From: Acidisarcina polymorpha
GTDB lineage: Bacteria > Acidobacteriota > Terriglobia > Terriglobales > Acidobacteriaceae
NCBI RefSeq assembly: GCF_003330725.1
Contig: NZ_CP030840.1
Span: 124,001-188,000 of the forward strand
DNA: 64,000 nt
Direction of reading: 5' to 3'
The stretch's first letter is position 1, and each line of letters begins with the position of its first letter. The position numbers and the translations under genes were made by a program. This document shows, one piece after another, positions 1-8,805 of this stretch. The notes beneath the pieces were generated by a model. It was not told the origin of the DNA. It was given only the letters and a program-made list of their open reading frames with translations, and ran no database searches.

Positions 1-55
1 CGCCTGCTGCTTGGAGAGGCATGGTTCCGAAGTCCGAGGAATCGTTCCTGCTCAT
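1..55 (-). CDS. Start of an unidentified gene, cut by the window edge
   Basis: An ATG at 55-53 overlaps the TGA stop of the FliN-type gene (ATGA overlap) and the frame stays open to the window edge, giving 18 residues that begin MSRNDSSDFG. The overlap is typical of translationally coupled genes, so this is probably the next gene of the flagellar operon. The visible residues are too few to assign a family. Confidence 0.4.
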   Translation of the reverse strand, partial: MSRNDSSDFGTMPLQAAG

Positions 56-399
56 ACCAGCCTCGTGACTCTGACCGCCAAGGTCTGGTCGACAACCTCG
101 AACTCGGTCCAGACGAGGTGAACGTCGCCGCAAGTAAGAGGAACATCGTCGGTACTCGGCCAGGCCGACGGAACAACTCTCCCCGGAGCGAGGGCCATCA
201 GGTCGCCTACCCGGAAATTGGGAAGCGGAACGCGGACATCCAGTTGAACGGGAAGTCCCGAGATCCGCGCCAATTGCAATCTTCCATCAAAGGGCGGATC
301 GGACGCATGGCTGCCGGTTGGCCGCAACAAGGCGACACCGGCAATACCAGCCTCCTCCCCCGCCGCCTTATCTTCCGCTGTCGCTCGTTCGGTCATCAT
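52..399 (-). CDS. fliN: FliN-type flagellar switch protein (SpoA domain)
   Basis: A 115-residue protein whose second half (from about residue 45) reads as a SpoA/FliN-FliM C-terminal domain: LPVQLDVRVPLPNFRVGDL, then a run of small beta strands ending in VRVTRLV. FliN proteins form the lower C-ring of the flagellar switch and bind the FliH-FliI export ATPase complex. The first 40 residues are polar and poorly conserved, as in FliN. The gene follows flgE on the same strand but is separated by about 250 bases containing a strong hairpin. A ribosome site (AAGGGTGAG) precedes two adjacent ATG codons. A short FliM fragment or type III secretion SpoA homologue is the alternative; the flagellar context favours FliN. 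Confidence 0.75.
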   Translation of the reverse strand: MMTERATAEDKAAGEEAGIAGVALLRPTGSHASDPPFDGRLQLARISGLPVQLDVRVPLPNFRVGDLMALAPGRVVPSAWPSTDDVPLTCGDVHLVWTEFEVVDQTLAVRVTRLV

Positions 400-540
400 G
401 TATGCTCACCCTTCACTTTCCTGCTATCAAAACTCACGCTGCTGTCGATAGGGTTATGTGCAGATAAGGGGCCCGAACTGGGACGGAAGGGTGAGAGGAA
501 TCTCATGTCACGTGCAGTCTGAGTATTTCGTGAAAGACAT

Positions 541-571
541 CGGACGGTTCCGATACCACTGGAACCGTCCG
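541..571. terminator. Hairpin between flgE and the FliN-type gene
   Basis: A perfect 11-base stem, CGGACGGTTCC (541-551) pairing with GGAACCGTCCG (561-571), with a 9-base loop, lies 80 bases downstream of the flgE stop. No U-tract follows on the minus strand, so it may be a partial terminator, an RNA-stability element or a factor-dependent stop. It suggests the fliN-type gene is expressed at a different level from flgB-flgE. Confidence 0.5.
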
Positions 572-650
572 AAGGCAACTTGGTTTTAACGGCTAGGCTG
601 GAACGCGCGAGGTTGGCGGCTAAGAGATCCCGATGCCTAAGAGTTGAGGC

Positions 651-2303
651 TTAGTGAATCAGGTTAATGGTCTCCTGGGCGACGGTATCGAAGGTGGTCA
701 CCGCTTTCGAGTTTGCTTCAAAGGCTCGCTGGGCCACGATGAGGTCGGCGAACTCGGTTGAGATATCTACATTCGACGCCTCAAGAGCGGAATCGTGAAT
801 TGCACCGCGGCCCCCGGAGTTGGCCACCCCGGTACTCGCCTCTCCGGATGCCAGCGTGGTTTCGTAGTTGTTATCGCCAAGCCGGGTCAAGCCCTGTTCG
901 TTGGTAATGGAAGCCACTCCCAGTTGCCCGATTGCAGTGGTTTGCGAATTCGAGAACTGAGCGGAAATCACTCCGTTGCCGTCGATCGTATATCCCGTGT
1001 ATTCACCGCCGGCATAGCCGTCCTGATTGGTTGCCGAACTTCCCGAGGCGCTGGCGACTTGAGTGATGGTTGGCTGCCCGCTCGCACCGTAAAGATTCCA
1101 GTTGAAGCTAAGGTTGGCGGCACCGTCGGCGAGGCCGGCAAAAGTCAGCGGAAGCGTTGAGGTCGCCGGCCCGGCGGCGACCCCGTTGATCTTCGACAGG
1201 ACGCCGCTGCTACTAAAATTTAGGGTTCCGCTGGCGTTAGCGCTGACTGCGCCTCCGGCATCCGAAGGGGGCAGCGTCACTGAATATTTCCACTGATTAA
1301 TACCAGTAAGGTCTTTGGTAAACGTGACGGTCGCGTTATGCGGTTCCCCGAGCGAGTCGTAAATCTGCACCGGGACCGGGACCGAGGTCGTATTTGCCGA
1401 AGCGCCACCTAACTGTGCCGCCCCAGTAAGCGCGGTCGCTGAAGCGGTTTCGGTCAGACTGGATGGATCCCAACCGAGGTTCAGCGGGTTCGCCCCGTTA
1501 GTGGTTGCGGGAAAGGTGATGCCGGTCAAAGGTGCCGAGGGGCTGGTGAGCGCACCGGTTGCCGGATTGAAGGTCAGAGTCCCGGTTCCGTTCGCCGATG
1601 CTGCGACGCCATTCAACGTCAACGCATAGTTCCACTGATTTGCAGTGCCACTGGGGGTTAATGCCGCGTTGAACGTCTGTACCTGGCCGTTGGAATCGTA
1701 GAGAGTAATCGGCTCATTGACGATCGTCCCACCCGTAGTAGCCGAGTTAAGATTGCCTGCAAAGGTAAATCCATTTGAAGCCGCGGCGCCGGCGCTCGCA
1801 TTGAGATTAGCAGTGATGGTAAGGTTCTGGGTTTGCTTGGGAGCCTCGACCTGGCCCACTGGCACTTGGATCGGAGCCAAGGGGGCATCGGTCTTCACTA
1901 CTCCGTTTACCGACGGATAACCAAGCACACTCAGGCCGGACTGAGTGACCAGAAAGCCATTCGTGTTGACGTTAAATGTGCCGTCGCGAGTATATTCCAC
2001 TTCACCGTTGTTCTGGACGACGAAAAATCCTGAACCTTCGAGCGCCACGTTGCTGGCGTTGCCGGTCGAGGTGGTGCTGCCGACAGTGAAATCAGTCGAA
2101 GTCGAAGCGACTTGTGTGCCTGCGCCTACCTCGATCGGGTCGCCCGACCCTGCGGTGCCGATCTGCTGATAAAACAGATCGCTGAAGGTTACGTTTTGCG
2201 CCTTGAAGGCGGTGGTATTCAAGTTAGCAAGGTTGTTGGCGATCGTGTTGAGCGCCGTCGAATCGGCCTCAAGACCGGTCAAAGGGATCGAAAAGGATGG
2301 CAT
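651..2303 (-). CDS. flgE: Flagellar hook protein FlgE
   Basis: A 550-residue protein. The N-terminus (SIPLTGLEADSTALNTIANN, then LANLNTTAFKAQNVTF) is the conserved rod/hook family motif that forms the inner coiled coil, and the C-terminus (LEASNVDISTEFADLIVAQR, then AFEANSKAVTTFD) is the matching FlgE/F/G C-terminal helix. The central 380 residues are Thr/Ala/Gly/Asn-rich beta domains exposed on the hook, containing two related stretches (each with YDSxGxxx followed by NQWxYxxTL). It is longer than the roughly 400-residue enteric FlgE, consistent with an extra hook domain. A clear ribosome site (CCGGAGG) precedes the ATG. It follows flgD, whose product forms the cap on which hook subunits assemble. 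Confidence 0.93.
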   Translation of the reverse strand: MPSFSIPLTGLEADSTALNTIANNLANLNTTAFKAQNVTFSDLFYQQIGTAGSGDPIEVGAGTQVASTSTDFTVGSTTSTGNASNVALEGSGFFVVQNNGEVEYTRDGTFNVNTNGFLVTQSGLSVLGYPSVNGVVKTDAPLAPIQVPVGQVEAPKQTQNLTITANLNASAGAAASNGFTFAGNLNSATTGGTIVNEPITLYDSNGQVQTFNAALTPSGTANQWNYALTLNGVAASANGTGTLTFNPATGALTSPSAPLTGITFPATTNGANPLNLGWDPSSLTETASATALTGAAQLGGASANTTSVPVPVQIYDSLGEPHNATVTFTKDLTGINQWKYSVTLPPSDAGGAVSANASGTLNFSSSGVLSKINGVAAGPATSTLPLTFAGLADGAANLSFNWNLYGASGQPTITQVASASGSSATNQDGYAGGEYTGYTIDGNGVISAQFSNSQTTAIGQLGVASITNEQGLTRLGDNNYETTLASGEASTGVANSGGRGAIHDSALEASNVDISTEFADLIVAQRAFEANSKAVTTFDTVAQETINLIH

Positions 2304-2950
2304 GGTTCCTCCGGATATCTGGCTGTTCTTCTGTGTGCGGCGGTTCGGTTACCAGGATTGTTTCCCTGCCTTCTGCTGGAGCAGCGGGACGACTTGCTTT
2401 CCACCGATTCCTTGCGGAAGCCTTGCAGCGGAAAGATCGGAATCCGAGGAGAGAGCGTCAGCCGGATTGGTCCTGGCCCCGGATGAGATCGAGTTTGGAG
2501 AGGAAGTTTGATCGGTCGAGTGGGGACCATTGAACTGGCGATCGAGGCAGCTTGGCTTCCGGCGGCTGAACCGAGTTGCGGCCCGGGTGCGATGCCCGGC
2601 GTGGGGCTACTCGGGGTGGTACTGGCCGGGGTCAAGTCCTGGTTAATTGAGATCAGTTGCTGCAGGCTGTTAACTTGCACCAGTTGATTGATATATGCAT
2701 TTGGATCCTGGTCGGAAGTGGGGTCCTGGTTTTTCATCTCTGCCACTAGGAGTTGCAGAAAGTCGTTGGCGGTGATGGTCGTCGAGTCCGAGCCGGAATT
2801 ACTACCACTGGCGGCAGCAGCCGGCTTGGCCGACGACGCGGAAGCGGAGACCCTCGACGCCGGTTGCGGCCGGGTCTGCTGATTGATGACAGGATGGGCC
2901 TGGTTGTGGAGGTTTTGTTTGAAGTCGGACAACGTTTGCATAACATCCAT
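2279..2950 (-). CDS. flgD: Hook-capping protein FlgD, C-terminus doubtful (possible frameshift)
   Basis: Residues 57-100 carry the FlgD signature (ITANDFLQLLVAEMKNQDPT, then DPNAYINQLVQVNSLQQLISI), the conserved part of the hook scaffold protein. The N-terminal 55 residues are Ser/Ala-rich. After about residue 140 the reading frame as written becomes Arg/Pro/Ser-rich and unlike any FlgD, and it overlaps the first 25 bases of flgE. Another frame, entered near 2520-2550 by a one-base shift, continues with acidic/Ser-rich sequence and stops at 2349, leaving a normal 45-base gap that holds the flgE ribosome site. Either there is a real frameshift or base error (a GGGG run lies at 2522-2525), or this FlgD has an unusual tail. 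The gene lies between fliK and flgE, as expected. Confidence 0.8.
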   Translation of the reverse strand: MDVMQTLSDFKQNLHNQAHPVINQQTRPQPASRVSASASSAKPAAAASGSNSGSDSTTITANDFLQLLVAEMKNQDPTSDQDPNAYINQLVQVNSLQQLISINQDLTPASTTPSSPTPGIAPGPQLGSAAGSQAASIASSMVPTRPIKLPLQTRSHPGPGPIRLTLSPRIPIFPLQGFRKESVESKSSRCSSRRQGNNPGNRTAAHRRTARYPEEPCHPFRSL

Positions 2951-3001
2951 CGTGATTCCCCTCGGTTTTCTGCTGCTAGAAACGAACTTCGCGACTCGGG
3001 C

Positions 3002-4801
3002 CTAGACGCGCACGTTGATCCAGCGAGAGGAGCCCGTACTCTCCAAAGCAGAGCTGGCCGAAAGAGACTCGCGAAGGTCTAGAGACGCGTTTGAAGTGCT
3101 ATCCGGTCGACGACTAGATCGGCTCCCCGAAGCAAGCTCTGGCGCTGAGAGCGAATCGTTGTTTCCGGACGCGCCCTGGCCCGGACCCCGCTCCGAGTGC
3201 GCTCCCGAACTGTTACCGTTCAGGCCGCCTCCTTCATTGGCCAAAACGTTCCGAACCTCAAGGCTATGTACGCCCAGCTCACGCTCGGCCAAATAATCTG
3301 CCATTCCCGAGAGTTGCGCATGCAAGGCTGCATGGGCGTCGGGCGTGGTGGCGCTCAGCGACGCGGTCACCTGGCCGGCTGCTCCTTGCGCCCTTATCTC
3401 GAGCCAGCCATGGACCGGATCATTCATGCCGACCTCGACAAGGTGAGGATTTGCGTGCCAAAGGTGAGTGGTCGAGACCTCCCCTAAGTCAATCTGACTG
3501 AACGTGTCCCCAAGCGAGTTGAAGGCCGTAGATACAAAGCTAGACCCGCTTTCCCGCTGACCTGTCATAAGACCAGCCGGTGCAGAGTTCTGCAGGTGAA
3601 GCGCCGCGGCCGAGTTGTTGGCGATCGAAGGTCGAACGACCTCTCCTCCCAGCGATGTCACTGGATCTTCGAGCCTTGCTCCACCTCCAGCATTCTGACC
3701 GGAACGACCCTCTGGAAATAGCTCGGAAACTTTAGCTCTCGATTCGGGTGTTGCCGCCAATTGGTGTCCGCTGTCCGGATGCGGTGGGTCTACATCCATG
3801 GATGGGGTCGGTGCCCTTTGATGCGGAACGCCCGACTCCTCTTCGAACGAGGTCGGAAGCAAATTGACCATACCCTCGAGGCTTGGCATCGAAGGGTCAG
3901 CGAGTTTGCGAGCCGCAATGGCTCCCTGGGGGACGGTGCTCTCTGATGGGGAGAGCGTAGCGTGTCGCTCGTTTGACTCATTGAGAACCCCATCCGGAGG
4001 GCCTGCCGCTGGACTCGACCCACCCGTCGCTTGCTGATGAGCAGCTCCTGCACCAGATCCACTCGTCCTCCGGTCAGGCACAATCGGAGAACGACTGAAC
4101 GGTGCCGCCCAGACCATTCCTAGACCCTCAAGGTGTTGGCCGGAGGGATCTTCCGGGCTCGAACCGATGGTGCTTGCTGCGGCGGCATCTTTTCCGGTCG
4201 ATGGGACAGGCACTCTGTTCGACGCGTCGGATCTAGAGGCGGCAGCGGACGAAGAGAAGTCGTTTGAATGTCCGCCCAGGGCATCACGGAGCCCCGCTCT
4301 CGTCCGAGCGAACCCTTCCACCCCGAGACTGTTCGTTGCCGAGCTATTCGCCGGGCCTAAAGAGCAACCTTCGGAGACGCCGAGGCCGACTTCCTTACGG
4401 CGGGAAGGCAGAGCCTCGTCACCTGCTTCGCTTGCCCGGCTGGGATCCTTGGCCGGAGATACTAGTCGTAATATCGTTCCTTGAGTCAGACCTTCGAGCT
4501 GCGAGGACTCGGCAGCGCTTGAATTTGAGACGGATGGCTCTTCCTGATTTACTTTCTGCTTCTTTTCAGCTTGCCCTTGGCGGGCGATCTCCGCGAGTAC
4601 GGTCTTCTTGGAGGTCCCAGTTGCGAGCCCTTCTTTATCTGGGGCCTTATGCGAATTGAGGGTCCTCGGCAGAGTCTCAAGAAAAGTGGCGCCAAATCCC
4701 GGCAGGCCGTCCTTCGATGGCCCGGAACCCGGCTTGGCCACTGCGACACCCGCAGACCCCTCCGCCTGGCCAACGAGCGCTGCCCCTGCTGACAATTGCA
4801 T
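3002..4801 (-). CDS. fliK: Flagellar hook-length control protein FliK
   Basis: A 599-residue, Ser/Gly/Pro-rich, apparently disordered protein with a compact domain near residues 430-515 (LVEVGMNDPVHGWLEIRAQG, then VTASLSATTPDAHAALHAQL) that matches the FliK C-terminal Flg_hook domain. FliK is secreted through the flagellar export gate, measures hook length and triggers the switch from rod/hook to filament substrates. The long low-complexity N-terminus is typical of the family. It sits between fliJ and flgD, the classic position. The ATG at 4801 has GAGGGA about 10 bases upstream. After the Flg_hook domain about 85 further residues form a Ser-rich tail. Confidence 0.85.
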   Translation of the reverse strand: MQLSAGAALVGQAEGSAGVAVAKPGSGPSKDGLPGFGATFLETLPRTLNSHKAPDKEGLATGTSKKTVLAEIARQGQAEKKQKVNQEEPSVSNSSAAESSQLEGLTQGTILRLVSPAKDPSRASEAGDEALPSRRKEVGLGVSEGCSLGPANSSATNSLGVEGFARTRAGLRDALGGHSNDFSSSAAASRSDASNRVPVPSTGKDAAAASTIGSSPEDPSGQHLEGLGMVWAAPFSRSPIVPDRRTSGSGAGAAHQQATGGSSPAAGPPDGVLNESNERHATLSPSESTVPQGAIAARKLADPSMPSLEGMVNLLPTSFEEESGVPHQRAPTPSMDVDPPHPDSGHQLAATPESRAKVSELFPEGRSGQNAGGGARLEDPVTSLGGEVVRPSIANNSAAALHLQNSAPAGLMTGQRESGSSFVSTAFNSLGDTFSQIDLGEVSTTHLWHANPHLVEVGMNDPVHGWLEIRAQGAAGQVTASLSATTPDAHAALHAQLSGMADYLAERELGVHSLEVRNVLANEGGGLNGNSSGAHSERGPGQGASGNNDSLSAPELASGSRSSRRPDSTSNASLDLRESLSASSALESTGSSRWINVRV

Positions 4802-4912
4802 GCTTCAGTCCCTCATGAGTGGCTATTGCAGGTTATGGGCCAACAGAATACGGAATGGACGTCGAATTTCTTAGAGGACCTTCAGACTCGCTAATCGATT
4901 CTGCATCGTGGG

Positions 4913-5407
4913 TCAGCGTCGTTTCCTGTCTCCACCCTTTTGAAGGATCTCTTTAGGTCGAGATTGGAACCAGTCATCCAGATGCCGCTGTTGGTCTCTG
5001 TCTTGTTGGGCGCGCTCGATAGCTAAGGCCGACTTCACTAACGTCTCGACCTGCATACGTTCGCGGCGTCTGACCAGAAACCGCTCCTCGACCATCGCCC
5101 TCTGTAACTCCAGACCAACACGCTTTGCCTCGAGCAATCTTCGCTGTTCCGTCGAGCGTAGCCAGCAAGCTTCCTCGATCAATCGGCCAAGCTGAGAGGA
5201 GCACCCAGCAGAGATCTCTTCCTGCCTCCCATCAGCCTCTTCCAGATTCTTGAACGAACGTTCCCGGCTCTCACGACCATCAAGCTTCGCTTGGATCGAT
5301 GCCTGTTCTAGCAACCTCAAAGAGGTTGCGGCCTCATCGAGCTCCAGACGGCATTGTTCTTCCTCTAAAGCGCGGACGCGCAAGACTCGCTTAAGCGCCT
5401 TGATCAC
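4913..5407 (-). CDS. fliJ: Flagellar export chaperone FliJ
   Basis: A 164-residue protein that is almost entirely charged helix (LRVRALEEEQCRLELDEAAT, then many Glu/Arg/Gln/Leu heptads), the FliJ/YscO coiled-coil pattern. FliJ sits in the centre of the FliI hexamer and links it to FlhA. The frame is open upstream into fliI, but a GTG at 5407 is preferred: it has GGCGAGG six bases upstream, begins MIKALKRVLRVRALEEEQ as in other FliJ proteins, and leaves a 40-base gap after fliI. Sequence conservation in this family is weak, so the call rests on size, coiled-coil character and position between fliI and fliK. Confidence 0.8.
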   Translation of the reverse strand: MIKALKRVLRVRALEEEQCRLELDEAATSLRLLEQASIQAKLDGRESRERSFKNLEEADGRQEEISAGCSSQLGRLIEEACWLRSTEQRRLLEAKRVGLELQRAMVEERFLVRRRERMQVETLVKSALAIERAQQDRDQQRHLDDWFQSRPKEILQKGGDRKRR

Positions 5408-5447
5408 GATCAACCTCGCCCTTGCATGCACATATGCGCATGGTTCT

Positions 5448-6758
5448 TCAAATTCGGCTTGCCAGTTCCGCCAGTTGCTGCAGGGAGCGCGCCGCGCTTG
5501 CATCTTCGCTAACATCCTGCTCGAGAAAACGACGAACTTCCAGTCGGACCCGGAGGGCCCGGTCGAGTTCAGCATCCGCCCCCGGCTTGTACGCGCCAAT
5601 TCTGACCAGATCTTCAGAACGCGCATAGACAGCCAACATCTTTCGCACCAGCGCGGCTTGTCGCCGATGTTCACCCGATGCAACTGCGGGCATCAAACGG
5701 CTAATCGAATCCAGGATCTGAATTGGCGGATACCATCCCTCCGAAGCCATCGCTCGAGAAAGGACAACGTGCCCATCCAGCAGCGCACGCACTGCATCGA
5801 CCAGCGGATCCTGTTGATCGTCTCCTTCCATCAAGACCGTGTAAAACGCGGTAATGCTGCCTTGCTGAAATTGTCCAGCACGCTCGATCAGCCTTGCTAG
5901 CCGGCTGAAGACCGAAGGCGTATACCCTTTTCCGGTTGGTGGTTCGCCAGCTGCTAGTCCTACTTCTCGGGCCGCCATGGCAAAGCGGGTGATCGAGTCG
6001 AGGACCAGCAGAACGCTGCGGCCATGGCGCGCGAAGTATTCTGCAATGCAGGTTGCGCCGAGGGCCGCTCTCATCCTGAGGAGTGGAGACTGATCTGAGG
6101 TCGAGACGATCACCACGGAGCGGCGCCTTCCTTTCTCGCCTAAAGAGTTATCGAGAAATTCTCGGACTTCGCGACCGCGCTCCCCCACTAGGCCGACGAC
6201 GATAACGTCTGCTTCGCTGTTTCGGGTCATCATTCCAATAAGAGTGCTCTTTCCAACTCCCGAGCCGCCAAAGATGCCGATTCGCTGCCCTCTGCCGACC
6301 GCTAAGAGTCCATCGATTGCTCGAATACCGGTGACGAGGGGGGTTCGAATTGGAAACCGCTCGAGGGGCTTTGGCACCACACCATCGAGAGGCATGAAGG
6401 TATGGAGAGATGGTCGTCTGCCGCCGTCGATCGGTCGGCCTAACCCGTCAAGCACGCGCCCGACTAGAGCCTCCCCGACCTCGATTTCAGGCGTCGTACC
6501 GAGCGCTGTCACCGGATCTCCGAAGCGGATCCCGTCGCAGGTGTGAAGCGGCATTGACAGCACCCGATCGCCGTGAAAACCAATCACTTCTGCCAAGTGT
6601 CGCAATCCGGAACCATCGACGATCTCACAGGATTCGCCGACCGAGGCCAGTGGACCCACCGATTCGATCGTCTGCGCCTCAGCTTCAACCACGTGCCCCC
6701 GCCATCGCCAAGCTGGGCGTTGACTCAACCGCGAAAAATATGTCCCTAGGACACCCAT
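5448..6758 (-). CDS. fliI: Flagellar export ATPase FliI
   Basis: A 436-residue F1-beta-like ATPase that unfolds and feeds substrates to the flagellar export gate. The Walker A motif GGSGVGKS lies at residues 164-171 and the Walker B strand LLVLD at 250-254, with VVGLVGERGREVREF before and SITRFAMAAREVGLAAGEPP after it, all diagnostic of FliI/YscN. The N-terminal barrel starts with TYFSRLS..WRWRGHVVEA. Length is normal. The upstream in-frame TAG leaves the ATG at 6758 as the only good start. It is followed after 40 bases by fliJ and preceded by fliH, its negative regulator. Confidence 0.97.
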   Translation of the reverse strand: MGVLGTYFSRLSQRPAWRWRGHVVEAEAQTIESVGPLASVGESCEIVDGSGLRHLAEVIGFHGDRVLSMPLHTCDGIRFGDPVTALGTTPEIEVGEALVGRVLDGLGRPIDGGRRPSLHTFMPLDGVVPKPLERFPIRTPLVTGIRAIDGLLAVGRGQRIGIFGGSGVGKSTLIGMMTRNSEADVIVVGLVGERGREVREFLDNSLGEKGRRRSVVIVSTSDQSPLLRMRAALGATCIAEYFARHGRSVLLVLDSITRFAMAAREVGLAAGEPPTGKGYTPSVFSRLARLIERAGQFQQGSITAFYTVLMEGDDQQDPLVDAVRALLDGHVVLSRAMASEGWYPPIQILDSISRLMPAVASGEHRRQAALVRKMLAVYARSEDLVRIGAYKPGADAELDRALRVRLEVRRFLEQDVSEDASAARSLQQLAELASRI

Positions 6759-6870
6759 CAGGCCGCTTTCAACCTCGCTCTGCTATCGTTGCCTTTTACC
6801 CAACGTACGCGGCCGATCCTAGTACCCGATGACTCAAGGTGGTTCGGCCAGTCAAAACACCATCTAGAAC

Positions 6871-7638
6871 TCAGGCTGACCGGGAACTAGGGCGATGTTC
6901 GAGCAGATCGAAAAAACCACGTTCGATCTCGGCAAGCTGCGCCCTCACGCCCAATTCGACGGTCCCGTTATTCGCCTCGAGCACACAGTCGCCAGGCTCG
7001 AGGTCAACATCGCCGATGACTTCCGGAATCAATGCCCGGTTTGGTATCAATGCAAGCAAATCACGCCATGGCTCAAGCTGGTTCATGGGGCACCGCAGGC
7101 GAACCCCCGACGTCTCTCCCAGTTGACCGAGAGCGACCCGTACCGCTCCAGCCAATAACAACGGATCGAGCGACGCCTCGCGGTTCAGAATGCGGGCCGC
7201 GATGGCTAATGCAAGTTGCACCACTTCCTGTTCGACAACCGCAAAGTAATGTTCTCGCTCCGCACGGAAGCTGTACAAGGCCGCTCCCACTTGACGAGCT
7301 CGTTCTTCGATCGCCGCTTTCATATGGAGATCATCGGCCTGGCGAAGCTGATCGAGCGTCTGCTGGCCTTCTTGGCGGATCTGCTTCTCCCGCGCAGCGG
7401 CTCGTTCCTCCGATTCGCGTAGACGCTGTTCGAATTGAGCTACGCTAGCCGCGTACTCCAAAGCCTCGGCGCCTGGTGTCGGTTCGTTCTGCACCACAAA
7501 TGGCTGGGCAGTCACCGATACCGTACCCGGTGACCTGTAGGCCATCTTCTCGACCCGCGTGGAAGGCCCGGGGCGTCGACCCGCTAGTTGATCCAGCACC
7601 TTCCGTTCTCCAACGATCTGCGTGTCCTTCTTTTCCAT
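6871..7638 (-). CDS. fliH: Flagellar assembly protein FliH
   Basis: A 255-residue protein with a variable N-terminus, a charged coiled coil at about 85-140 and a conserved C-terminal domain (VVQLALAIAARILNREAS, then DPLLLAGAVRVALGQL; GDVDLEPGDCVLEANNGTVE). This is the FliH/SctL/V-ATPase-E pattern; the protein forms a dimer that holds FliI and docks it to the FliN ring. A ribosome site (GAGGAAGC) directly precedes the ATG at 7638. Position between fliG and fliI supports the assignment. Confidence 0.93.
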   Translation of the reverse strand: MEKKDTQIVGERKVLDQLAGRRPGPSTRVEKMAYRSPGTVSVTAQPFVVQNEPTPGAEALEYAASVAQFEQRLRESEERAAAREKQIRQEGQQTLDQLRQADDLHMKAAIEERARQVGAALYSFRAEREHYFAVVEQEVVQLALAIAARILNREASLDPLLLAGAVRVALGQLGETSGVRLRCPMNQLEPWRDLLALIPNRALIPEVIGDVDLEPGDCVLEANNGTVELGVRAQLAEIERGFFDLLEHRPSSRSA

Positions 7639-7732
7639 GCTTCCTCATTCGCAGCAGGAGATTGCCACCTTATCAAAGGTAGGCAGAAACAACGGGGAGG
7701 TAGAAGCAACGATGGAAATTGCTCCTGGTCGG

Positions 7733-8800
7733 TCAGACCATCAGATCATCGCCTTGTTCGATCTTAAGGATGACTTTGCCTTCTTGTTCAAGCTTGCGGG
7801 CCAGACCGAGGATCTCCGCTTGCGCGCCGCTGACTTCGCGGGCTCGTACCGGCCCTAGAACTTCCATATCTTCCTTGAGCATCTCGGCCGCCCGGCTCGA
7901 CATGGCCGCAAAGATATGAGCTCGGAGATCTTCGCGCGCTCCCTTCAACGCCAGACCCAACTGCCGCTTGTCCACTTGCGAGACTATCTCCCGAATGCTG
8001 GCGGCTGGAATAGTCACCAAGTCCTCGAACGTGAACATTAGGTTTCGTATTCCGAGTGCAAGTTCTGTATCTTGGTCCTCTACTTGTTCCAAGATCTTCT
8101 TCGCTTCCTCTGGTCCCATCCGGTTCATCAGGTCGGCGACCGCTTTAAACCCGGAGTATTCCTTGCGGACCGATTCGCCGACATTTTCCAGACGGTGATG
8201 CAGGATCATGGCGACCTTCTGCGCCATCTCAGGAGAGAACTGGCGCATTTCGGCCAATCGGCGTACGGACGCCACTTTCTGTTCTTCGCCAAGATTCGCG
8301 AGAACTAGCGAAGCTCTCTTGGGATCTAGATGCGCGAGTACCAGCGCGACCGTCTGCGGGTGCTCATTGTCGAGAAACTTGCCCAGTTGCTCAGGATCGA
8401 CCTTCTGTAACATTGCCAAATTTCCATAGCTCTCCTCTTGGGCCCGCTTTACTTGAGATAAAAGATCTTCCGCCCTCTGTTTGCCAAAAGAATCGATCAA
8501 CAACTTGGTCGCATAGTCCAGGCCGCCATGGATCATGTAGTTCTGGGTCTCTAGAAGTTCATGAAACTCGTTCAATACCTCAACTGAAAGCTGAGGAGGA
8601 ATACTGCGCAAGTTAGCAATCTCCTCGGCCAATACCTGTACGTCACTCTCCGGCAGGTTCTGAAAAAGCTTCCTGGCGACCTCATCGCCAACGGTTACAA
8701 CCAGAATCGCGGCCTTTCGGATGCCGGTCATCGCGGGACCGCCGGCCGAAACGGCGGCGAGCGCATCCTGGCGCTTCGGTGCTTCGATCGCTTCCGTCAT
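7733..8800 (-). CDS. fliG: Flagellar motor switch protein FliG
   Basis: A 355-residue C-ring protein. It shows the N-terminal FliF-binding region (GIRKAAILVVTVGDEVARKL), the middle EHPQ motif (LDNEHPQTVALVLAHLDPKR) and the C-terminal torque domain (LMFTFEDLVTIPAASIREIV, then SRAAEMLKEDMEVLGPVRAR) with the charged helix that contacts the stator. Length is as expected. The start has AAGGAGG upstream, and only 5 bases separate it from fliF, indicating tight coupling; FliF and FliG bind one another. Confidence 0.97.
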   Translation of the reverse strand: MTEAIEAPKRQDALAAVSAGGPAMTGIRKAAILVVTVGDEVARKLFQNLPESDVQVLAEEIANLRSIPPQLSVEVLNEFHELLETQNYMIHGGLDYATKLLIDSFGKQRAEDLLSQVKRAQEESYGNLAMLQKVDPEQLGKFLDNEHPQTVALVLAHLDPKRASLVLANLGEEQKVASVRRLAEMRQFSPEMAQKVAMILHHRLENVGESVRKEYSGFKAVADLMNRMGPEEAKKILEQVEDQDTELALGIRNLMFTFEDLVTIPAASIREIVSQVDKRQLGLALKGAREDLRAHIFAAMSSRAAEMLKEDMEVLGPVRAREVSGAQAEILGLARKLEQEGKVILKIEQGDDLMV

Positions 8801-8805
8801 TCAAC

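Noticed and set aside
396-578. 60-codon minus-strand frame between flgE and the FliN-type gene
   Set aside because: Overlaps the hairpin, lacks a ribosome site, and is not conserved-looking.
5250-5900. 216-codon plus-strand open frame over fliI/fliJ
   Set aside because: Arg/Ser/His-rich shadow composition, antisense to conserved flagellar genes, and no ribosome site.
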